Shown piece by piece: positions 52,965-59,608 of a DNA stretch of 64,000 nucleotides (position 1 is the stretch's first letter; the number at the start of each line of letters is the position of its first letter). Under the pieces are notes generated by a model. It saw only the letters and a list, made by a program, of their open reading frames with translations. It did no database searches and was not told the origin of the DNA. The DNA lies in contig JBJKYL010000019.1 in the NCBI GenBank assembly GCA_045561055.1, forward strand, positions 1-64,000, given 5' to 3'. The translations under genes were made by a program, and so were the position numbers. This stretch comes from SMWC01 sp045561055 (GTDB taxonomy: Bacteria > Pseudomonadota > Gammaproteobacteria > Steroidobacterales > Rariloculaceae).

Positions 52965-53765
52965 ATGCAGTGGTTCGGCAAGGCAATTGGTAGTGTGTTG
53001 GGTTATGCGCTCGGTGGCCCGCTCAGTATCATTGGTTTAGCGCTGGGGGTAATAGTAGGGCACCAGTTCGATCTAGGCTTTGGTAAAAACCACGTGGTAC
53101 GCGGCCGCCCTGGATTCAGGTCAGAGAAAATTCAGCGGTTTTTCCTCGAGAGCACGTTTTGTTTGATTGGGCACGTGGCGAAGGCTGATGGCCATATTTC
53201 CGAGGGCGACATTCGAGCTGCTCGCCGCATCATGCATGGAATGGCACTGTCTCCTGAGCAGATTCAACAGGCGATTGAACATTTCACGATGGGTAAGAGC
53301 TTGGGTTTTAGCCGTTCAGAGTGTCTGCATAGGCTTCACGATCGGTTGCGTGGTCGCCGCGATCTCATCACAGCCTTTATGGAAATACAAATGCAGGCTG
53401 CGTTATCCGTGGGACCGATAAGCAAGGTGAAGCGGCGAGTTTTATGGCAGACGGCTCAGTCTCTCGGAATAGGCCGAATAGAATTTGCCCGAGTCGAAGC
53501 ACTGATTCGTGCGCAGCTGTTTAGAACTAGTGCAACACGGGATGAGAAGGCTGCTCTGAATGATGCCTATAGGATCCTTGGTCTGGAACCTAATGCCAAC
53601 AACCAAGAGATCAAGACAGCCTATAGAAGACTAATGAATCAGCATCATCCGGACAAATTAGTTGCGCGTGGATTACCGCAATCCATGGTTTACGCAGCCC
53701 AAGAGAAGACAGCGAAAATTCGCGCCGCTTACGAGCGGGTGAAGACCGCCCGAGGCTTTAACTAG
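52965..53765 (+). CDS. djlA: Co-chaperone DjlA
   Basis: DjlA is a membrane-anchored J-domain protein that stimulates DnaK. ATG 52965 gives 266 residues with the typical N-terminus MQWFGKAIGSVLGYALGG, one membrane segment, a TerB-like domain (IGHVAKADGHISEGDIRAAR) and a C-terminal J domain: AYRILGLEPNANNQEIKTAY, HHPDK (the HPD motif) and LVARGLP. GTG 52929 is a less likely start. The E. coli protein has a longer Gly/Gln linker. Confidence 0.93.
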   Translation: MQWFGKAIGSVLGYALGGPLSIIGLALGVIVGHQFDLGFGKNHVVRGRPGFRSEKIQRFFLESTFCLIGHVAKADGHISEGDIRAARRIMHGMALSPEQIQQAIEHFTMGKSLGFSRSECLHRLHDRLRGRRDLITAFMEIQMQAALSVGPISKVKRRVLWQTAQSLGIGRIEFARVEALIRAQLFRTSATRDEKAALNDAYRILGLEPNANNQEIKTAYRRLMNQHHPDKLVARGLPQSMVYAAQEKTAKIRAAYERVKTARGFN

Positions 53766-53768
53766 GTA

Positions 53769-53918
53769 GTGCACCAAGGTGAGATCCTGAACTTGTCAGC
53801 TGAGGGTTATAAGATGAGCCCGGACCGATGGTGGTGCAATGCGGAGTACTATCAGTTGTTCGCGCCCGACGATATATTACCGTTAGTCGATCTTCCACAG
53901 CATGGAGGGCGGCTATGA
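53769..53918 (+). CDS. Possible small ORF, 49 codons, unrecognised
   Basis: From GTG 53769 to TGA 53918, or 34 codons from ATG 53814. It reads protein-like in the second half (NAEYYQLFAPDDILPLVDLP, ending QHGGRL) but has no clear Shine-Dalgarno and no family I recognise. It may be a remnant of a larger gene or chance. The rest of the djlA-coq7 gap shows nothing. Confidence 0.2.
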   Translation: MHQGEILNLSAEGYKMSPDRWWCNAEYYQLFAPDDILPLVDLPQHGGRL

Positions 53919-53956
53919 TTTCCAGAATCGTATTAGATACCGCAGCAACACTATAT

Positions 53957-54595
53957 TCAAAACCTAAGAGCCGTTTGACGCAAAATTTCCCCGCCTAACG
54001 CCATCAGGGACTTAACAGGCTTGGGTAGCTCCGTGCCGCCACATAGTCTCGCAGTTGTCCCATGGTGTGCTTCATCGGCCGCCATTTTCTCAAGAATGGC
54101 GCGGCTTTTAGTATCTTGATCAGGAAGTCTGCTTAAATGATCGGTGATATGTGCTTCGACCTGATCCTCAGTCTCCGCAATAAAACCCAAACTTGTTTTA
54201 TCACCGGCGGCGCCTGCCAACATTCCCAGAAGGAAACTCCCCCCGTACCAGATAGGGTTTAGCAAGCTTCTACTGCCGCCAAGTTCGTCTATTCTCGTTG
54301 CGCACCAAGATAGATGGTCTTCCTCTTCACTAGCAGCGTTGAGCAGATGAGCTCGAGTTTCTTCAGATCTAGCCATAATAGCTTGCCCACTGTATAGAGC
54401 TTGGGCGGCGATCTCGCCCGCGTGGTTGACGCGCATGAGAGCCCCACTTTGTTCCCGTTCCTTCAGTGTTAGTTTGGGATTGAGGAGTTCTTCCGCCGGA
54501 GAGGGCCGGGAATTGTTTGCCGGCGTAGCTAGTGTCCGTAAGGCCTGGTCGGCGGCTGCAACGAGTCGATCTTGCCAACTAATCATAGTAGTCAT
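53957..54595 (-). CDS. coq7: Demethoxyubiquinone hydroxylase Coq7
   Basis: Coq7 is a di-iron monooxygenase that hydroxylates the C6 position in ubiquinone synthesis. The diiron ligands are visible: RVNHAGEIAAQALY, EEEDHLSWC, AETEDQVEAHI and ADEAHHG. ATG 54595 (MTTMISWQDRLVAAADQ) gives 212 residues, the usual size; the longer frame upstream crosses the rplM promoter on the other strand. TATAAT (54607-54602) lies 6 bases before this ATG, which would make the mRNA leaderless if used. It replaces the flavoprotein UbiF of enteric bacteria. Confidence 0.93.
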   Translation of the reverse strand: MTTMISWQDRLVAAADQALRTLATPANNSRPSPAEELLNPKLTLKEREQSGALMRVNHAGEIAAQALYSGQAIMARSEETRAHLLNAASEEEDHLSWCATRIDELGGSRSLLNPIWYGGSFLLGMLAGAAGDKTSLGFIAETEDQVEAHITDHLSRLPDQDTKSRAILEKMAADEAHHGTTARLCGGTELPKPVKSLMALGGEILRQTALRF

Positions 54596-54672
54596 CCGCT
54601 CATTATAGCGAACAACTTTAACTAAGACCTTTCGATCTAATTGGTTTCCTTTCGTCGAAGGTATCTTGCGCC

Positions 54673-54701
54673 TTGCAAGGCCATGACTAGGCGAGTAATA
54701 T
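54673..54701 (+). promoter_or_regulatory. Promoter of rplM-rpsI
   Basis: TTGCAA (54673-54678), 17-base spacer, TAATAT (54696-54701). Transcription would start near 54708, about 35 bases before the rplM ATG. It fits a growth-related ribosomal operon. Confidence 0.65.
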
Positions 54702-54742
54702 CCCCCGCTCTTCGGTCGGCTGCCTTGCCTGGGCCCTAGCAA

Positions 54743-55174
54743 ATGATGAAGACATTTTCGGCTAAGCCGGCAGAAGTCCGGCACGATTGGTATCTTGTGG
54801 ACGCAAGTGGTAAGACGCTAGGTCGTCTTGCGTCCGAGATAGCCAAGCGACTTCGTGGTAAGCACAAGCCGGAGTACACGCCACATGTAGATACGGGCGA
54901 TTATATTGTGGTCTGCAATGCCGAGAAGGTTCGTGTGACTGGGACCAAGCTTAAAAATAAAATTTACCATCACCATACCGGTTATGTCGGTAACCTCAAA
55001 TCAGAATCACTGGAGTATTTGCTGGAAAGGGCGCCGGAACGAGCCATCGAACGGGCCGTGAAAGGTATGTTGCCGCGCAGTACACTAGGTAAGCAGATGT
55101 TTAAGAAGCTTAAAGTCGTTCGGGGCACAGACCACCCTCATCAGGCGCAGCAGCCTCGTCCACTGGAACTATAG
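54743..55174 (+). CDS. rplM: 50S ribosomal protein L13
   Basis: L13 is an early-assembly 50S protein. The 143-residue product begins MMKTFSAKPAEVRHDWYLVD (the second ATG at 54746 gives the E. coli-like MKTF start and 142 residues). Landmarks are RLASEIAKRLRGKHKPEYTP, HVDTGDYIVVCNAEK and AVKGMLPRSTLGKQMFKKLK. rpsI follows after 3 bases, the universal rplM-rpsI pair. Confidence 0.97.
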   Translation: MMKTFSAKPAEVRHDWYLVDASGKTLGRLASEIAKRLRGKHKPEYTPHVDTGDYIVVCNAEKVRVTGTKLKNKIYHHHTGYVGNLKSESLEYLLERAPERAIERAVKGMLPRSTLGKQMFKKLKVVRGTDHPHQAQQPRPLEL

Positions 55175-55177
55175 AGA

Positions 55178-55570
55178 ATGACTTCTGAAATCTATTATGG
55201 TACTGGCCGCCGAAAAACATCTGCAGCACGGGTGTTCTTGCGTCGCGGTAGCGGCGCTATTGAAGTCAATGGTAGGCCGCTCGACGTTTTTTTTGGCAGA
55301 GAAACGGCCCGTATGATTGTTCGCCAGCCACTCCAGCTATCGCAGCTTGAGAAAGCATTTGATATCAAGGTTCGCGTTCGTGGCGGAGGTACTACGGGAC
55401 AGGCAGGTGCTATTCGTCACGGTATCACGCGCGCGCTGATTTCCTATGATGCGTCGCTTAGGCAGCCACTACGAAAAGCCGGCTTCGTCACTCGCGATGC
55501 CCGTGAGGTCGAGCGTAAGAAAGTAGGCCTGCGTAAGGCGCGACGCGCTACGCAATACTCGAAGCGTTAA
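55178..55570 (+). CDS. rpsI: 30S ribosomal protein S9
   Basis: S9 sits in the 30S head; its C-terminal tail reaches P-site tRNA. The 130-residue product has YYGTGRRKTSAARVFLRRGS, the core RGGGTTGQAGAIRHGITRAL and the tail RKARRATQYSKR with the conserved final Lys-Arg. Length equals E. coli S9. A tRNA-Gln gene starts 22 bases downstream. Confidence 0.97.
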   Translation: MTSEIYYGTGRRKTSAARVFLRRGSGAIEVNGRPLDVFFGRETARMIVRQPLQLSQLEKAFDIKVRVRGGGTTGQAGAIRHGITRALISYDASLRQPLRKAGFVTRDAREVERKKVGLRKARRATQYSKR

Positions 55571-55592
55571 CGGCGGTAGGTCATCCCAAAAC

Positions 55593-55666
55593 TGGGGGAT
55601 CGTCTAGTGGTAGGACATCGGACTCTGACTCCGACAGCGGGGGTTCGAATCCCTCTCCCCCAGCCA
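55593..55666 (+). tRNA. tRNA-Gln, anticodon CUG
   Basis: 74 bases including encoded CCA. Acceptor stem TGGGGGA pairs with TCCCCCA, discriminator G, CCA at 55664-55666. The anticodon stem CGGA/TCCG closes the loop CTCTGAC with anticodon CTG (reads CAG). The T arm GGGGTTCGAATCCC-type loop (GGTTCGAATCC) is normal. Position-1 U is typical for tRNA-Gln. Confidence 0.95.
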
Positions 55667-55713
55667 ATTCCAGTTATTCTATTCCGGTACATGGTATTAC
55701 TTCGGTGTCGTCA

Positions 55714-56370
55714 TCAGCGTATTTCTTCGACGCCATGACCCCGGCTAATCAGTAGCATATCTGCGTGCCTTTTCGCGAACAGTCCGACTGTTACAACACC
55801 CGGAATCTGATTTAGACCGCTCTCAAGTTCGAGCGGGTTTTGGATGTTCAAATTATGGACGTCGAGAATATGGTTGCCGTTGTCTGTGATGAAGTTCGGT
55901 CTCCAGATGGGTCGTCCACCCGTTTTGACAAGCTGTCGTGCTACGAATGATTGCGCCATTGGAATAACTTCCACTGGAAGTGGAAACTTACCGAGTCTAC
56001 TGACAAGTTTAGAGTCGTCAATAATACAAACAAACTTTTTTGACGCGTTGGCAATGACTTTCTCGCGCGACAGTGCTCCGCCACCACCTTTTATAAGATG
56101 GAGGTGTTTCGTTGCTTCATCGGCACCATCGATGTAAAGATCCAGGTCGCCCACACTAGAAAGATCGGAAACTTCAAAGCCATGCCGTTGAAGTTTCTTG
56201 GTAGATACCTCCGAGCTAGAAACGATAGCCGTAAGATGTTTTTTACTCTCAGCCAATGCATCAATAAAGAAGTCAACGGTACTACCGGTGCCAACACCGA
56301 GAGACATTCCGTTCTCTATTTGCTCTATGGCAGAAGATGCGACCCGTCGTTTCTTAGTATCTTGATCCAT
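55714..56370 (-). CDS. rpiA: Ribose-5-phosphate isomerase A
   Basis: RpiA interconverts ribose 5-phosphate and ribulose 5-phosphate. The 218-residue product has GMSLGVGTGSTVDFFIDAL, YIDGADEATKHLHLIKGGGG (catalytic Asp region) and ALSREKVIANASKKFVCI. Length matches E. coli (219). It is downstream of the histone-like gene on the - strand but separated from it by a strong terminator. Confidence 0.95.
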   Translation of the reverse strand: MDQDTKKRRVASSAIEQIENGMSLGVGTGSTVDFFIDALAESKKHLTAIVSSSEVSTKKLQRHGFEVSDLSSVGDLDLYIDGADEATKHLHLIKGGGGALSREKVIANASKKFVCIIDDSKLVSRLGKFPLPVEVIPMAQSFVARQLVKTGGRPIWRPNFITDNGNHILDVHNLNIQNPLELESGLNQIPGVVTVGLFAKRHADMLLISRGHGVEEIR

Positions 56371-56380
56371 TTAGGTCCCC

Positions 56381-56412
56381 AAAAAAAGTGCCCGCATAAA
56401 GCGGGCACTTTT
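56381..56412 (-). terminator. Terminator downstream of the histone-like gene
   Basis: GTGCCCGC and GCGGGCAC form an 8-bp GC-rich stem with a 5-base loop (56389-56408), extended by A-T pairs. On the - strand it is followed by seven T. On the + strand a shorter T-run (TTTT) also follows, so it may work both ways. Confidence 0.85.
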
Positions 56413-56455
56413 ATCTATGTCAGAGCCAGAAGGCCGACATAAGGCATTGACTAAA

Positions 56456-56914
56456 CTACCGTTTCTTGCGAGTAGCTTTTTTCTTAGCTTTCTTGCGAGT
56501 AGCTTTTTTCTTAGCTTTCTTGCGAGTAGCTTTTTTCTTAGCTTTCTTACGAGTAGCTTTTTTCTTAGCTTTCTTGCGAGTAGCTTTTTTCTTAGCTTTC
56601 TTGCGAGTAGCTTTTTTCTTAGCTTTCTTACGAGTAGCTTTTTTCTTAGCTTTCTTACGAGTAGCTTTTTTCTTAGCTTTCTTACGAGTAGCTTTTTTCT
56701 TAGCTTTCTTGCGAGTAGCTTTTTTCTTAGCTTTCTTACGGGTAGTTTTCTTCTTGGCAGCCTTCTTCTTAGTAGCTTTCCTACTAGTAACCTTCTTACG
56801 TGCCGCCTTCTTCTTAGTGGCTCGTTTCTTAGTTACTTTGCGCCGCACTGCTTTACTTTTAGTGGTCGCCTTCTTACGAGAAGTTCGCTTCTTAGAAGCG
56901 GGTTTCTTAGCCAT
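56456..56914 (-). CDS. Lysine-rich histone H1-like repeat protein (AlgP-type)
   Basis: The 152-residue protein is almost only Lys, Arg, Ala and Thr: a variable N-terminal third (MAKKPASKKRTSRKKATTKS) and then nine full copies and a partial tenth of the nonapeptide KKATRKKAK. Such proteins resemble eukaryotic H1 tails and Pseudomonas AlgP and are thought to bind DNA or nucleoid RNA. It has its own promoter and terminator. Long frames on the + strand through the same repeats are artefacts. Copy number of the repeat may vary between strains. Confidence 0.85.
   Translation of the reverse strand: MAKKPASKKRTSRKKATTKSKAVRRKVTKKRATKKKAARKKVTSRKATKKKAAKKKTTRKKAKKKATRKKAKKKATRKKAKKKATRKKAKKKATRKKAKKKATRKKAKKKATRKKAKKKATRKKAKKKATRKKAKKKATRKKAKKKATRKKR
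56464..56739 (-). repeat. 27-bp tandem repeat array, about ten copies
   Basis: The unit reads, on the + strand, GAGTAGCTTTTTTCTTAGCT followed by TTCTTGC or TTCTTAC. Ten units recur at an exact 27-base period; they differ almost only at one G/A position, which is a silent third base. The degenerate unit at about 56740 marks the edge. Near-identity suggests recent expansion or ongoing recombination. Confidence 0.9.
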
Positions 56915-56953
56915 ATAGATAGTCTCCGTATCGGGGTTAACCGGCGTTGAGTA

Positions 56954-56981
56954 TATATAAAAGGATTGAAAATTCCAGCAA
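56954..56981 (-). promoter_or_regulatory. Promoter of the histone-like gene
   Basis: On the - strand TTGCTG (56981-56976), 16-base spacer, TATATA (56959-56954). The leader would be about 35 bases to ATG 56914. Confidence 0.5.
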
Positions 56982-57515
56982 GTTAATTTTACTTAAGTAT
57001 AAGCCCGCTATTTATGTTATCTGTTTTACGAATTCGCACACATTATTTGGAACGGAGTAGTAGAGATAAATTCTTTTTTTTCGGTTACGCGCAATTATTT
57101 TTTACTAGGCACATAATTGGAAATGTTTTTTGCAACCCATTAATAATTATCTTTAACTGAATTTAAAAAATAATTTTGTTCCTCGAAGTACTAGTCGTCA
57201 CTGCTTAGCCATTGTCTCGGAAGGGCGCTATTTTACTGGGTTCTTCCTTGGTTCACGTCATTGTTTTTGAACTAGAGTGAGATTTTGAGAAAGGGCTGAG
57301 AACTAGATGGAGATCGTGCCAGTAGAACGTATTGTCGGTTGTCGTTTTATCTAAATTGTTGCATTGAGTGTTTTCTGATTCGGAGGTAAGTTTCGGGATT
57401 TTATAAATGCGGTAGCTTGTTTAGTGGCTCTGCACGCGAAAGTTAATATTAGCCTCATCGAAAAATTACTGCATTTGTAGTTTTGTATGCTGATTTGCGC
57501 AATTTTGAAAAAGAT
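56982..57515. other. AT-rich gene-free stretch of about 530 bases
   Basis: No ORF of note, no tRNA and no clear hairpin-plus-T-run. The sequence is rich in A/T runs (for example near 57071-57180 and 57510-57530) and much poorer in G+C than the genes around it. It lies between the histone-like gene and the 3' end of fau, both on the - strand. It could be regulatory, an sRNA locus or decayed DNA; nothing supports one choice. Confidence 0.7.
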
Positions 57516-58115
57516 TTAAAAAAAATAACGGCAAGTTTTTTCGGTGATAGCAGACCAGAGACGCACGTCCCAGGGTTCATTATCGATGCTAGGGATATGC
57601 TGTAGCTCGAAGCCGACGCCGATCAATTTGGGTTTAAACCACCTTGTGCGCTGTTTTAAAAATTTAAAACACTGATCGTAGTAGCCGCCACCCATTCCGA
57701 GACGATAGCCTCTGTCATCGAAAGCGACGAGTGGTGTAAGTACCAAATCTAGAGAACGAGCATCGATATATGAGCGATCTCGAGGTTCTGGGATACCGAA
57801 ACGATTCAGCCTCATAGTTGCGTCGGGGTTTAGTAGCGCAAATCGAAGGCTCTCGTTTCTCACGACAGGTGCGTAAAACTGCTTATTACTGCGCGTAGCA
57901 TACGCCATGAATTTCTGTAAAGAACACTCTCCGTCGATCGCGAGGTAAATGCTAATATGATCCGCACGTCGAAACGATTCCATATTGAGCAAGCGCTCAG
58001 CAATCTGAGATTCTGCCAAGTTCCTCTGTTTTGTTGAGATGGCGTTGCGTTTGTCGCGCATTCGATGGCGAGTCTGGTTACGATTGGAAGTAGTAGCAGC
58101 GTTAATTTTCGACAA
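57516..58115 (-). CDS. fau: 5-formyltetrahydrofolate cyclo-ligase
   Basis: The enzyme (YgfA) converts 5-formyl-THF to 5,10-methenyl-THF with ATP. The 199-residue product has TRHRMRDKRNAIS at the N-terminus, FYAPVVRNESLRFALL and the signature LTPLVAFDDRGYRLGMGGGY followed by YDQ. TTG 58115 keeps the family N-terminal helix; ATG 58061 would cut into it. It lies just downstream of 6S RNA, as ygfA does in E. coli; the two may share a transcript. Confidence 0.92.
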   Translation of the reverse strand: MSKINAATTSNRNQTRHRMRDKRNAISTKQRNLAESQIAERLLNMESFRRADHISIYLAIDGECSLQKFMAYATRSNKQFYAPVVRNESLRFALLNPDATMRLNRFGIPEPRDRSYIDARSLDLVLTPLVAFDDRGYRLGMGGGYYDQCFKFLKQRTRWFKPKLIGVGFELQHIPSIDNEPWDVRLWSAITEKTCRYFF

Positions 58116-58159
58116 GAGAGCAGTTAATCCATATCTAAATGATACTGGGGGTGCAGATG

Positions 58160-58347
58160 ACGCTCCCCGCCTGTGCCGGCGCGGTTGGTTGCTCTCGACT
58201 CAGAGCAATAGGTGGGGTAAGCCGTGATAGTTGCAGGCGATCCAGCGCAGCTGGATATGCACAACGCCATCGACAGAACACAACCCCAAGGTCAAGATTT
58301 AGGGCCGAAAGACTCTCCAATCCACATCGAACACCACAGGGAGCGCC
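58160..58347 (-). ncRNA. ssrS: 6S RNA
   Basis: 6S RNA mimics an open promoter and inhibits sigma-70 RNA polymerase. The region lies between zapA and fau, its conserved place in gammaproteobacteria. On the - strand the 5' end (GGCGCTCCCTGTGGTGTTCG) can pair with the 3' end (CACAGGCGGGGAGCGTC) to give the closing stem, leaving the expected ~185 bases. The 5' segment resembles the conserved CUGxGxUGUUCG of known 6S RNAs. A TTTAAT -10 (58359-58354), overlapping the zapA stop, fits a start near 58347. Internal helices were not fully checked. Confidence 0.8.
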
Positions 58348-58354
58348 AAAACCA

Positions 58355-58669
58355 TTAAAGATTCAGTTGTTGGCCGGCCCCGAGAGCCGAATCCAACCTT
58401 TCCCGCATAGCTTTAACACGGCCGCCAACGATATCCTTTAGCTCTTTATCTTCGCCTGTTTTTTGACGAAGCTCATTGGCCATGTTTAACGCGGCCATAA
58501 CAGCTACTCGATCTAGACCGACGACTTTGCCGCTATCGCGAATCTCGCGCATTTTCTGATTGAGCATTTCCGCCGATTCCATCAGGGCAGCCTTTTCGTT
58601 CGAAAGACAAGCAACCTGATATTCTTTTTCTAAAATACGAATACTGACATGAGCGTACATTTCGTTCAT
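58355..58669 (-). CDS. zapA: Cell division protein ZapA
   Basis: ZapA crosslinks FtsZ filaments at the Z ring. The 104-residue product has VSIRILEKEYQVACLSNEKA, LMESAEMLNQKMREIRDSGK and the helix DRVAVMAALNMANELRQ, then a coiled-coil tail. Its ATG overlaps the stop of the upstream coiled-coil gene by 4 bases. 6S RNA follows directly. Confidence 0.93.
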   Translation of the reverse strand: MNEMYAHVSIRILEKEYQVACLSNEKAALMESAEMLNQKMREIRDSGKVVGLDRVAVMAALNMANELRQKTGEDKELKDIVGGRVKAMRERLDSALGAGQQLNL

Positions 58670-58899
58670 TGCGCCTGCTCCATTGCCTTTAGACGACTGA
58701 CCATTGCCTCGACGCGGCCCCTAACTAGCTCATTTTTTTGCAACAGGGTGGCGCGGTCTTCGGTTAGCATGTCCTGTCGCTCTTTGAGCGATTGGTTCTC
58801 TTCCTGAAGTTGCCGACAGATTGTGACAAGCTCATCTAGCCGTTTCTCGAGTCGCTGCAGCTCGAGGTCTACTCGCTCATTCGTTTCAGGACTATCCAT
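58666..58899 (-). CDS. ZapB-like coiled-coil protein (TIGR02449 family)
   Basis: A 77-residue, almost wholly coiled-coil protein (LQRLEKRLDELVTICRQLQE then ENQSLKERQDMLTEDR). Members always lie directly upstream of zapA in gammaproteobacteria and are presumed to work with it at the division site, like ZapB. The gene is translationally coupled to zapA (4-base overlap). Its promoter ends just before the ATG, so the mRNA is probably leaderless. Confidence 0.85.
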   Translation of the reverse strand: MDSPETNERVDLELQRLEKRLDELVTICRQLQEENQSLKERQDMLTEDRATLLQKNELVRGRVEAMVSRLKAMEQAQ

Positions 58900-58906
58900 T
58901 TAATAG

Positions 58907-58936
58907 ACTATAGAACCGCAACCATTAGGCGGTCAA
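58907..58936 (-). promoter_or_regulatory. Promoter abutting the ATG of the zapA operon
   Basis: On the - strand TTGACC (58936-58931), 18-base spacer, TATAGT (58912-58907), then only CTATTAA before ATG 58899. The expected start of transcription falls at or one base before the ATG. No Shine-Dalgarno is present. This points to a leaderless mRNA. Confidence 0.65.
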
Positions 58937-58989
58937 CAAGCATTGTAGGGTGGTAGCATTGAAATCGGTGTTTATCGAGACTCTCAGGT

Positions 58990-59604
58990 ATGGCATATAG
59001 AAGTACACAGTACGCAAAAATAGCAGCCGCTTTGGAGTCTCTCGGCGGACCAATGACTGTAGCCGAATTGCATGGAGGTTTCTGCGGTCTTCTTTGTACA
59101 GGGGGTCCGGATGCTGCCTCGGCTTGGCTCGGACAGTGTGTGAGTGAGAGTGATACCGAGTTGTCCATAGCCGAGGAGGTTCGCGGAGTTTTCCGGTTTA
59201 TGGCATTAGATACTCGGAACGCGCTCGCGAGCGCAGATCTTGAGTTTACTCCGATCTTGCCGGAGGATGATGCTTCGCTTGAGGATCGCGTCAGCGAGTT
59301 AAGTCTCTGGTGTTACGGGTTCCTTTCCGGGCTGGGACTAGGTGGGCTACAGTTGTCTGAGGATACTTTGAGTAAATCTACCGACGAAGATGCTGAGAAC
59401 CCGGTTGTTGAGATTGTTAAAGATTTTGTTGCACTCAGTCGTGCCGGACTCAGCGTGGCTGAGCGCAACAATCCAGATGATACGAATTTCGACGTGGCAG
59501 AGATTGTTGAGTATGTGCGTGTCAGTGTGCAAATTATGTTCGAGGATGCACACGATGTCCGTAACTGTGAAAGAGCACTACCGGTATCATTAAGTGAGCA
59601 CTAG
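58990..59604 (+). CDS. ygfB: UPF0149 family protein YgfB
   Basis: YgfB-type proteins are small helical proteins upstream of pepP; in Pseudomonas a homologue suppresses a programmed-death pathway through AlpA. The 204-residue product shows PMTVAELHGGFCGLLCTGGP, LWCYGFLSGLGLGGLQLSED and EYVRVSVQIMFEDA, the family signature. It is divergent from the zapA operon. The end overlaps or abuts pepP. Confidence 0.92.
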   Translation: MAYRSTQYAKIAAALESLGGPMTVAELHGGFCGLLCTGGPDAASAWLGQCVSESDTELSIAEEVRGVFRFMALDTRNALASADLEFTPILPEDDASLEDRVSELSLWCYGFLSGLGLGGLQLSEDTLSKSTDEDAENPVVEIVKDFVALSRAGLSVAERNNPDDTNFDVAEIVEYVRVSVQIMFEDAHDVRNCERALPVSLSEH

Positions 59605-59608
59605 ATTA

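Noticed and set aside
56417..56950. Long + strand frames through the histone-like repeat, encoding Phe/Leu/Ser-rich repeats
   Set aside because: They are the antisense of a 27-bp repeat that stays open in several frames because the period is a multiple of three. The - strand frame has a promoter, a terminator and a known protein type.
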